Shown here piece after piece: positions 1-9,523 of a stretch of DNA of 64,000 nucleotides. The stretch is taken from positions 8,223,243-8,287,242 of the forward strand of contig CM026425.1 of assembly GCA_014871385.1 (NCBI GenBank). Reading direction: 5' to 3'. The DNA is from Ceratodon purpureus. Lineage: Eukaryota > Streptophyta > Bryopsida > Pseudoditrichales > Ditrichaceae. Made by a program: the position numbers and the translations under genes. The stretch's first letter is position 1; each line of letters starts with the position of its first letter. Under the pieces are notes generated by a model that was not told where the DNA came from, searched no databases, and was given only the letters and a program-made list of their open reading frames with translations.

Positions 1-394
1 GTTTTGTAGACATAGTTCCTGTAGACATAGAGACAAGGTAGTGGACAAACAGACAGATCACATGAAACCACTGCTTGGTTTATGTTTCTGTACACATAGA
101 TACAAGGTACTAGACAAACCAAACCGATGCTTGATTCACACCAACCCATCTGAGAGGTTTCAATCTTTCTATCTGTCTTTGAATTTCCTGCAAGCTCCCA
201 ATTACTAGACAGGTTGGTTCAAGGATCATGGTAATCACTTTCAAATGGGGCAACACTTGTTCTGTTATGGACAACAGCAATGGATAGAATCTAGGTTACA
301 GCCCAGTGAATGGATCAGTTTTGCTACCCAGTGAGTGGTTTAGCTCAGAAATCTCAAAGAGTGACTTAACCCTTGCCTTGTTTCATCTTGTCAA

Positions 395-960
395 TTATCT
401 TCTAGTTTGAGAATTCTGGTTAGTTTGTGATTGATTGGAAGTTGTGGGAATTTCATGCTTAAACCCTGGGTTTTGCTGTTTGTTGTTTGTTGATGGGTGG
501 TTGCGGAGAGTGGTGCTGGTTTTATGTTGGTTGGTGTGCTTGATGGTTTGAATTTCAAGTTTTTGCTTGACTAGCTTGTAGAAGAATTGGTGGAATTTAA
601 TCAGTTTTACCCTAAACCCTGAATTTTCTCTCTGGAAGCATTGATTGTGTGGGCGTTGCTTGTTCGTGTCTGTTGTTAGTGTAGATGAGGATCTTAGTCT
701 TGATTTTCTACACAACTGGGTTTAGTGGGTTGGAGTTTGTTGGAATTCATTCAGCTTATACCTTAGCTTAAACCCTAAGCCCGGGATTTCTTGTCATTTG
801 TCTCTGTGTGCTTGCGGAAAGCGTGGGTGAAATGGTGTTCATGACGATTTTTAGTTTTGAGATTTGAATTAGTTGATCATGGGGAGCCTGGTTGATTGAG
901 AGTTGCTGGATTTTGATGATTTCAACCTTAAACCCTAAACCCAGAGTGTTTTTTGTGCAG
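395..960 (+). promoter_or_regulatory. Promoter/leader of the MTHFR-like gene with four telo-box repeats
   Basis: AAACCCT-type telo-box motifs occur at about 461, 613, 770 and 929, roughly 155 bp apart. Each sits in a diverged repeat of the form GGAATTyaT..ttAAACCCT..TTT. The last copy ends in a T-rich tract plus TGTGCAG at about 960, which could be a 5'UTR intron acceptor, just before the ATG at 978. Telo-boxes are common in plant promoters of housekeeping and translation genes. The long reverse-strand open frame here has no coding character. Confidence 0.4.
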
Positions 961-977
961 GTAATTCATTTCGAAAG

Positions 978-3900
978 ATGGCGGTTGCTATGGCGATGAC
1001 CATGGCCGGCGCTCGCCCGTCGCTCTTTGAGCAGCACCCCTTCGTTCGCCTTCTGGAGCTTCCTGCTACAACGTCGTCGCCCCCCCTCCCAGTTCTTCAG
1101 GTGCGATTTGTGAACATTGTTGTGATATTTTTGCGTCTTGTTGAGTGTGATTGCATCGCTTACACATTCTTCCCAGAGAGATCATTATGTCAAAATCCAC
1201 CTGCTGGTCGATATGGAATTTTGAGGCGAATCAGTTTGGAGGAAGTGCTAATGCCACTGTTGTTGAACTTTAATGCTTGTGGCATTAACCGATTTGATAT
1301 ACATTGTTCACTTTCATGATGTCGTAATGCCATCATTTTTGGATTAATTTGATACTATCCCTTACTTTGTTTCCATATCGTGAATATCTTGGATCACTTA
1401 ATTCGATTAGGAATGAAGAATCCCTACTAGTGATACTTTGGTTGCATATCTGGCGAGATCATATTTGGCGCGAGATTATAATGTAGTGCTGCAGCAATTT
1501 AGTAGATGAAATTCTTTTTAATTCTTTTGTGTTTCTTTCGAAGTATCGAGTCTGTCTGTCGTCTCTGGGCGGACTTCTTCTGAGGTCATATGACATTTTC
1601 CTAACACACTTCGAGAGCCCAAGTTTGATGTGTGATTTTGCTTATTCGCTTTTGTCGTGAACCTCTTTTTCCAATCTCAGATTCCAAGTTGGTGTTTCCT
1701 TTGGTCTTCTTTCTAAGATATGAAGTACATTGACGTTTTTTTTTTTCCTTTTTCGAAGGACTTGTGTTGTAGAAGTCCATGGTTGCTGCTGACAATGGTG
1801 TAAAATTTATCTGTTATCATGTGCAGACTTCTAGAGGTCCTTCATTTGAGACAATCAATGGAGTTGTAACTCCAGACTTACCAATTAAAGCTTCTCTTAT
1901 CGAATACTTTCACTCTTTAGAATTGAAGCATATTTTGCCAAATTTGAGGCAAAAAAGTTTGAAGGAGGAGATTTCAAGCTTTGATTCATCACTTGATAGT
2001 CAAACGAGTTCCTTCGAAACTTTGCGAGGCTTCAACTGTTGGCAAGTTAGAACAGTTGCTGCTCAAACAAGATCACTTCCAGAGCTCCAGGAACGTATGA
2101 TAAAATCTTCTCATGAGATTGAGGCCTCAGGATGTGGAGGCTCCCTGCTACTTCTATCTGGAGGTAACAAGCTTGAATCTATTTGAGTCGCTGAGTGTCG
2201 GTCTATAGGAGAGAGAAACTTGACATTATGGTATTTACGGTAAATTTGTTCAGGATGTGAATACCCAATTCACTTGTTACCATGTAATATGCTTTACAGG
2301 GCTTGCCTAGACGATATTGCAGAATCCTGATTACATGCCATTTGCCTGTAGTGTACTCTCTGATGTTTATCTGATATCGTTATGTTGCTTAAAATTCTGT
2401 TTTGAACCTTTTTACCTCCGAGGATTTTCTATACTGGTAATCATTTTTCAGTGGGACGTGCGTAGGGCACCCCTTAAGAAGAGTTTGGTTTGCCAACCAG
2501 CTGCTTCCAGCAAACTCGTTCGTGATGTTAAAGGCAGCACACCAATTACGAAAGATAGGCCTTTTGTCTCCCGGTAATTATTCATGAAACAAATTTTTGT
2601 TTTCATGGCGTGTGATGATACAAGTCGAGAGTGTTACTGCCCTACTATTGCTAAAATGCTTGGTGCATGATTGTGTTCATTGTGCAAGGATTGCAGCTTT
2701 GGTGTGTTGAGAATCCCCTCGTCAATTCCATCGAACGCCTTGAACAAAAGGTTACTTCCTTACAGACTTTTGTGTTTTCATTCGCTACGTTTTCTGTAGG
2801 TAGTGTCCCTGCACAGTGAGTTCATTTTAATCTGATCTGGGCACGATAATCTTTCCTCTGTAGTTATGTACTATCTACTGTTTATTGATGCATTGCTGTC
2901 AATATTAGATAAATGCAGGCGCAGAAGCTGTTGTCGTCCAGCCCCCCTTATTGCCTGAGCGTTTTGCGGAGTGGTGGAGCAAAGCAGATCAGAGAGGGTA
3001 TTACAACCTTTATTATTTTCAGGAGTAAATCAGTCATTCTTTAGACATGACCCGTTGATGTTGAAAACCCGACGTTTTAGGAAGTTGCTATTGCTGTTGT
3101 GCTTCTTCAATCTTGTATGAAGCACTGCTCTGGAATTCTATTTCAGACCAAATACTATTTCTCTCTAATCTTTTTTGAATACTATTCAGTTTAGTTTGAG
3201 AAGAATCATACTTTGCTGAAAATTTTGCCAGCTCCCTTGTCTAGTCGTTTCATAAAATATATTGAGATGCCAATTGTAGTGGGCCTTCATTGACGAGATC
3301 TATGCGAATTTTTTTGTATTGATATACGTCCTTGATTATCAGGTTGACGAAGGCAACACCAGTGATTGTTGGTCTTCCTTTGTTGACGTCATCTCGAAAC
3401 TACTCATTCTGGCTTGAGCTGACGGGAGCATCAGGTCTACCTTCCTCATGCTTATAATTTGTTTGTACATGTCATATGGAAGACAGTACCTGAGAATTGG
3501 TTATGCGGGTAACTTGAAATTAAGATTTAATTTTAGACTTCAATGTATTGAGGTTCGTCCACTGTTTCTCAGTCTTGAGCCCATTGTGAATCTGTGCAGT
3601 CACCACGTGTAGTCAGGATGTTAGCTTTGTAGCGTTACATATCAAATCACACCTCGTAGTTGTGACAGTACTTTTGTATCCAAGAAATTCAATTTATAGC
3701 ATTAATCGTTGGTAGATGTTGAGTACAATCAGGCAGCTCAATTATTCAAGCAGTGACTGTTACTACAGAAATGTTAGGAAACTGGAAAAGCCAGGTAAGG
3801 CGAGGGTTACTTGCTGAAATATGGCCTTATGGAAACAGGTGGAGTTGTGTTTATCTAGAGTTAATTTGCTCTTGTTTTATAGGGAAGGAAGCGGATGCAA

Positions 3901-4291
3901 TGAAAGCTCGATGGAAGCGAGTAGAGTCTGAACACGCTGGTGATTCGGTCGCCTTTGCCAGGTTTTGTTATAAGGAGAGTGTCCAGCTGATTGAATCTAT
4001 TCGAAGTTTACCTGGTGAGTTTGACGTTTCTTATTTTACGTGCAAGAGTTAGCATAGCCGTGGCTCACCCTGCCTAGATATGACCCTTGCTGCATGGGGT
4101 TTTCCCTATGCTCTTTGTTTCAAAGTTCGTCTCTTGCTGGATTTGCTGCTGTTTGCTGGTTCACCAGTGTACTCTCTACTGATGGTCTGTTGATTGGGTA
4201 ACGTGCAGGAGTGGCTGGAATCCATGTAATGCCTGTCACACGGGCTGGCTGGAGACAATATCAGAAGTTGGTTTCAGAAGGAAGGTTATAG
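978..4291 (+). CDS. MTHFR-like (MetF-type TIM-barrel) oxidoreductase, eight exons
   Basis: Exons read by splice site and phase: 978-1100, 1827-2163, 2466-2573, 2689-2750, 2909-2997, 3343-3434, 3883-4014 and 4209-4291, giving 341 aa. All junctions are GT-AG and the joined frame is open. The second half reads like the MetF/methylenetetrahydrofolate reductase barrel: LLLLSGGHP, LWCVENPLVNSIERLEQ, INAGAEAVVVQPP, TPVIVGLPLLTSSRNY and GVAGIHVMP come in the family's order. In the family this barrel binds FAD and reduces methylene-THF. Canonical plant MTHFR is about 590 aa with a C-terminal regulatory domain, which is absent here, so this is a catalytic-domain-only paralogue. The first ~41 residues are Ala/Ser/Pro-rich and could be a plastid or mitochondrial transit peptide. 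Substrate and location are not settled by sequence. The least certain joins are exon 1 to 2 and exon 2 to 3. Confidence 0.7.
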
Positions 4292-5447
4292 AAGATCAGG
4301 GAATCATTCTAGGAAATTTTAATTACCACATTGGTTTACATCCTGTACGGAAATTTTCAAGCCACATGGTATTTCGAAATCGCCTCTTAGGGATCATTCT
4401 GTTTTAAAGCAAGGACCCCATGTGAATCACCTTTTGATTACCAAGGTATCGTGCAATAAGCCAGCCCTTACTTTCAGAGTTGGGTATTTGTCTGGTTAAA
4501 TGAACATGCCAATATCTGATCCAGTGGGCAACTGGCAATAGCTCTCTTTTGATTGCTAAAGAGCAAAGTCTGAAGCAAAGTGAGATATCACAAGGGTTCC
4601 TTTATCCTGTGCATGGAAAGATTCCGTAGCAGGAAATTCCTCTTCACATTGCTAGATTGCATTGTAAATATTTCTGCAACAGAATGGAACACAGGTCTGA
4701 CTCCTGAGAGCCAGACACAGTACATCTTACATGAGTGCTGAAGCCGCGTAGTCCCACACGGTGTGTTGAATTGAGCAAACAGAGCCATGTAAGGCTGGTC
4801 TTTTATCCTTTATGTGAAGAATCAATTTCAATTTTCAATCATGAAACAAAACAATTCTGGCAAGGAGAATAATAACCGAAAGCATACAGGTACAATTGGG
4901 AATGCCAGGAGAGTGTTTGACTTTTTGGGACATGGCCTCCTCTGCCCACTCCCGTGTATGATAGCTGAGCACATGATTCTGGTGCTGGGCACTGCCCAGT
5001 ACACCTCTCTCGGGTAATAGGCAGTGTAAATCCTATGATTTATGGTTTGGTGCTAGGGTGGCCACAAAGAATACATTGGGAGAAATTTTTTGGCTTCATC
5101 AATTTCTTTTATGGAGAAGCCCTTCGGCAATCCCTGTTTTTTTCCCACTAATTTCGGGTATTATGTAATTTTATGTCATTGGACACCTTAAAAAGTGCAA
5201 TTTGTTGGGGGAATGATGGCTCCACCCAAGTTACATGTTGGATAATTTTTGGCTCCGACCAATCAATGATTTTAGGAATTTATGGCCAAATATAGAAAAT
5301 TTCTATTTTTATTTTGCCATTTGGCTCCATTTCGCCAGTAAAAGAAACACTGGTAATAGGGATTTGTACAATCCACCGGCGTCTTGAAGAACAGAACACA
5401 ATTAGATGAATGCACCCCAGATTCACCAAGGCCTTGTACCAGGCTTC
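4292..5447. other. Intergenic and 3' flank, no gene seen
   Basis: This is the 3'UTR and downstream sequence of the MTHFR-like gene followed by ordinary intergenic DNA. Short open frames on both strands (4588-4788, 4814-5017) lack splice context or recognisable protein character. Confidence 0.5.
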
Positions 5448-5449
5448 TA

Positions 5450-5741
5450 GGGTAGAATGTCCTTAAACCGCAAACTTAAGCATTTGGGTATAGGTGTGGG
5501 GCTCTTATGTATTTTCTGAAAATTTTCATCAAAGGTAGAACAAGAATGATGCTGAAGGCAATTTTTTTCGGAATTAAATAGCAAAAATCCAATTTATTAT
5601 GAATTTTGTAAGTGAAAAGTGTCCCAGACCTTAAATCGCAAAGATGCTGAAATGTACAAAAGAGGTACATTTGATTTTTTAAAATCTAGAAATCAAGCCT
5701 GATCGGTTTAAGGACATTTGCGGTTTAAGGACATTCTACCC
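5450..5741. mobile_element. 292-bp MITE with perfect 25-bp TIRs and TA target duplication
   Basis: The left end begins GGGTAGAATGTCCTTAAACC and the right end is its exact reverse complement over 25 bp. Both sides are flanked by TA (5448-5449 and 5742-5743). Inside the right TIR the AAGGACATTTGCGGTTT block is partly repeated. A TA duplication with no coding capacity fits a Tc1/mariner-type non-autonomous element. The ends do not match the common Stowaway consensus. Confidence 0.8.
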
Positions 5742-5744
5742 TAA

Positions 5745-6580
5745 ACTCCGGAACACACGGGTCGCTTTATTTCTCCCCATTGAGCCTGATTTGGATGCCA
5801 TGCTCAGTTGGGTCCATTTTTCTAGCCCTCCCTGTTTAGGGGTCTTGTGGTCTTTTTTTGGTTTTATTTTGGCTAAATTTGAGGCTAGAGGTCCGAAATT
5901 ATTCTATGGAGGTCATCTTAAGATTAATAGGGCCCCACTCAAGTATAATAATAGGGGCATAGATTTGCCCCACGCCGCCTCGAATATGGAAAATTGAGTG
6001 CTTCTAATTGGTGCAGAAGTGCTCTATTTTCAAAATCCAACTTTTCATGAGAATTAAGACCCTGTGAATGGTTAATGGCCGCTCTATGCTTTCATACTTC
6101 AAAATTCATTAAAAATTTGTAGAAATGTTCAATATGTGACTTTTCGGAGGATGCCTTTGTACTAGCTTTGCGGAGCATCCAAAATTTATAAACTTTTCTT
6201 TCACAAACCTAAGTATACAAACCTCGAATTTAATTGTGAATACAAACCACCACCTTATTGTTTGATACATTATAAGTTGTGAGCTTGAATTATTGATAGA
6301 ACCACCAATTTGCATTCAGAAAACTCAACCAAATTAGTAATGCCTTCATCTCTGCTCTGACCAGTTGCAAGTGAATAAGTGGTTGCATTTCTTTCTTATT
6401 CCTTGATAAAACTCATTGCACCAGTCTGACCAAAGTATAAGAAAGAAAAGTAGATGCTTGTTCCTCTGCAATGAATTTCTTTAGCATTCTTAGAGTACAT
6501 AAATTTGAGTAACTCAACTTTTCCATACAAAGAAGAAATACAAAATATGCTATGCATTCATCAAAAAACTTTGTCCAGGG
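5745..6580. other. Intergenic DNA, no gene seen
   Basis: AT-rich sequence. The open frames 5791-5997 (+) and 6109-6315 (-) have no recognisable domain and no splice context, and look like chance. Confidence 0.5.
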
Positions 6581-6589
6581 TTAATTTAG

Positions 6590-6880
6590 TATTGATAGAA
6601 ATGACATCACAGTGGCATTGGTGGAAAATGATATAAAAATATCATCAAAATGACAAAAATAAAAAAATGATGATAAAATGATAAGTAATGAAAGTGAAAT
6701 GACATAAGTTAAAATTGACATCAAAATGACAACACCTTGACATGAAATGTCATTTTTATGATGTTTTGATCTCATTTTGATGTCATTTTTTTATCGTTCT
6801 AACATGCATTATTTTGATGTCATTTCAACATCATTTTACATTTAAAATATTTTGATGTCGTTTTTATACAATTTTGATAG
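6590..6880. repeat. TGATGTCA-rich degenerate low-complexity block
   Basis: Dense repetition of GATGTCATTTT and its complement AAAATGACATC in both orientations, so the segment can fold on itself. A related but weaker stretch lies at about 50,960-51,170. It may be the core of a foldback element; clean termini were not found. Confidence 0.45.
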
Positions 6881-6899
6881 GTGTTAACTTGATATTAAG

Positions 6900-7420
6900 A
6901 TAAAGTCAAGTAACAAGTTTTTTCATGTCGTATAGATGAATTAATGATTTTTTTTGAGATTCTTGGTGTTGGGGTTATTTTCAAAGGTTAGGGGCCACAA
7001 AGTAAGATGCACAGATTCCGCTTTGACTATAGGCATTGCATTAAAAATAAAAATTAGTGTTTCATTTGGTTCCTACCACAAAGATTTTTGCATCAATAAC
7101 AAATGAAAATAACACAATCATAGATGTTGGAGTGAAGCAAATATGATGCCTTTTCTAGAATGAAGCCTCTTTCAAAAAAACTAGGTAGTTGCATTAATGC
7201 AACTTTAACACAAGTGTTAAAACAAAGAAGTGAAAGTCAAGGAAATTCTCAAAAAAAAAGTCTTCATTGTCAATTGAAAATTCAACTCAAATAGAATTAT
7301 ATCTTCTACAAATTAAAATAAAATCCTTGGAGGTCTTTGAAAGGATTTTGAAAGATGTTATCATTGTTATGAGTATAGTGTTAATTGACATCCCAGATGA
7401 AAGTATCCCAGGTGACATTT
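6900..7420. other. AT-rich intergenic DNA, nothing recognised
   Basis: No open frame of note, no clear repeat ends and no RNA gene seen. Confidence 0.4.
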
Positions 7421-7421
7421 A

Positions 7422-7785
7422 TGCATTAATTAATTAATGCAGAAAAGTCACCAAGGGCACTTCTCCCACATGGACCCCCTTGAGGGGATGCTACATGGAC
7501 CTGGGATGCAATTGGTATTTTTAAATTAAATTCCCTCCCCACCCTTTAGCCTCCTTGTACTTTCCAGGGGAAGTGAAGAGCTGCAAACGTTATGGGATAA
7601 CACCCGCTTCCCAAGACCCCCAAGACCTCTCTAGACCCCCCTAAGACCCTTCCAGACTCCCCTAAGACCCCTCTAGAGCCCCCTAAGACCCCCCCCCCCC
7701 CCAAGACCCCCCGACCCTAAGACTGTTCCGACTGCGCCACGTATCCCCTGCCCCCTCCTCATCCATGCATTAATTAATTAATGCA
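7422..7785. repeat. C-rich block bracketed by two identical 20-bp palindromes
   Basis: TGCATTAATTAATTAATGCA occurs at 7422-7441 and again at 7766-7785. Between them lies a strongly C-rich, G-poor tract (about 7604-7728) built of degenerate CCTAAGACCCC(TCTAGA) units and ending in a run of about 14 C. The direct copies of a long palindrome could be an insertion footprint or a duplicated recombination site. This sits 48 bp outside the MULE's left end. Confidence 0.5.
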
Positions 7786-7833
7786 AATCCAGGTGCATAG
7801 TGAGATTTGGGGACATAGTGTTAACTATTTAGT

Positions 7834-7913
7834 GAGGGAAGCTTGTACGTGAGCGGAGAGCGCAGAGCGGAGAGCGGTGAGCGCAGATTTGGAGAGCGGA
7901 GAGCACAGAATGA
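7834..7913 (+). repeat. MULE left terminal inverted repeat
   Basis: Starts GAGGGAAGCTTGTACGTGAG and continues as short repeats of GAGCGGA/GAGCGCA up to GAGCACAGAAT. It carries about 9 extra bases of the GAGCGGA repeat compared with the right end. Confidence 0.88.
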
Positions 7914-8024
7914 GGGACAGAACCTAAAAATAGCACTTTTTTTACTAAAAATAAATTATAAAATTAAAAGATTCGAATATTTTTAGTGTATTTTTGGAAA
8001 TATACTAATTTTAGTAATTTAGAT

Positions 8025-8040
8025 GACCCTATAACCGTGG
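8025..8040 (+). repeat. MULE subterminal inverted motif, left copy
   Basis: GACCCTATAACCGTGG, an exact reverse complement of 22756-22771 near the right end. Its conservation between otherwise dissimilar AT-rich subterminal regions suggests a transposase or host-factor binding site. Confidence 0.6.
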
Positions 8041-8816
8041 ACTAATTACAGTATTTTCATTGAATTCGTAGTTGATATTCTCTTTTATTGGTGATTAATT
8101 TTTTAACGTGCACCAATTACTATGCTCCAGCTCCTTCTAACTAGTTCAGGCGTACAGTAATTCCCCTTATCTCCTTAAATTTATATGCAAATTACTACTT
8201 AAAATGTATTGGTATTGAACCTCTGAACAGGGATCAAGTAACATTTAATTTCGTAATATTTTCTTAACATTGCTAGAATTCATCCACCATAGTCTACATG
8301 CCTTTCTCCTTTTTTTTTTTTTTTTTTAATTTTTTTGATATTTGTCTTGTATTTTTTATAAAATTTTCTTTATTCTATCTATCTTGTTAGAGGGGTCAAA
8401 AGCCTCCTTGCATTTGATTCTCTCCTTCATTTTATTTTCACAATCATTTTATTTTCACATTCAATTTGTTGATCTCCTTCATATTATTTTCAACCTTCAT
8501 TTTAAATATTGCTATTCTTTTCTTTAATCTTTTTAATTTCAATTTATATAAATGTCTTTTTTTTTTTAATTTTTTTTTTTTTTTTTTTCATTCTTTATTT
8601 TTTGAAGAAAAATTTAAATGCTAAATGACCTCTGCTAAACCTTCATCTTTTTCCATTCGGTTTAGGAAGATGACAACTTTTAAATGAATGAATAGCCGAT
8701 TTTCAAGGGCGCCAAGCATCTTCTTCAGGGATATTTAAGATAGGAGTAGGGAATGTCTCTGCCTCTTTTGTATTGGTGTTATGTGAAGCTCTTTTCCGTA
8801 GTGCGGGACAGCACCT
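8041..8816. other. MULE left subterminal region, AT-rich with T-runs
   Basis: Non-coding appearance: long T-runs at about 8310-8330 and 8560-8590, and no convincing frame. The last ~150 bp before 8817 is less AT-rich and may be the leader of accessory gene A. Confidence 0.4.
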
Positions 8817-9269
8817 ATGGAAGACGTCAGAGATATTGTTGTTTCACTCGCTGACGATGTTTGTCCATTTCAACCATATGTTGAGGTGGAGGACGAAGAA
8901 GAGGTGATGGCCAACAGCCAAGGGCGTCCGTCGACATCGGATGTTGCGGTACAACCGGATGTAAGAGCTGACCCTCCACGTTCAGAAAATTCGGATGAAA
9001 TCATAGTGCTAGAGAAGGACGCAGATGTGCCTTTGCAACCACATGCATACTCGAAGGTTGGAAAGATCCCAAGGGGAACCTATTCCAGGGAATCAGTGAA
9101 TCGGAGGCGGGGAGGTGGGCCATTGCTGAAACGATCATTCCAAGGACATTTGCCAAGTGTGGGAACGAAAGTGAATGCGAATGTAGTTTCTCCTGTAGTA
9201 CAGTCAGCGGCTGGCAATCCTGCTGATAGTGTAGTGGGCAACCCTAAACGTGTTAGGTTCGAAGATTAG
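8817..9269 (+). CDS. MULE accessory gene A, small acidic/basic hypothetical protein
   Basis: A single 150-aa open frame with an acidic N-terminal half (EVEDEEEVM around residues 22-31, then ENSDEIIVLEKDADV) and a basic, Gly/Arg-containing C-terminal half (ESVNRRRGGGPLLKR, ending NPKRVRFED). No known domain was recognised. The charge pattern suggests a disordered nuclear or adaptor protein. It runs convergently to the transposase, with stops about 250 bp apart. Its base composition matches the coding parts of the MULE, not the AT-rich flank, which supports it as a gene. It could also be the last exon of a longer gene, because the upstream 150 bp contains possible splice acceptors. Confidence 0.45.
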   Translation: MEDVRDIVVSLADDVCPFQPYVEVEDEEEVMANSQGRPSTSDVAVQPDVRADPPRSENSDEIIVLEKDADVPLQPHAYSKVGKIPRGTYSRESVNRRRGGGPLLKRSFQGHLPSVGTKVNANVVSPVVQSAAGNPADSVVGNPKRVRFED

Positions 9270-9523
9270 GACATCTAATAACAAGTATATGTTTGCCTTA
9301 ATAAAGGGTACATGTCAGGGGATACGAGGTATATAGTGCACTTCTTCAAGATACAATGTATTGAAATAGAATGCAATCAATGTGAACGCCAAAGCCTTTA
9401 ATATAATGAAAAAGTCAATACAGCTTCTCAATAGCTGACTTAGTATATGGTATATTACTAAAATCATTCACTACGTGACAAATGGCCATTGTGGAAATGG
9501 AAGTTCTAAAGTAGGAGGGCTAC

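Noticed and set aside
7691-7704. C-run as CRISPR-like or regulatory array
   Set aside because: It is a simple low-complexity tract within degenerate C-rich repeats.
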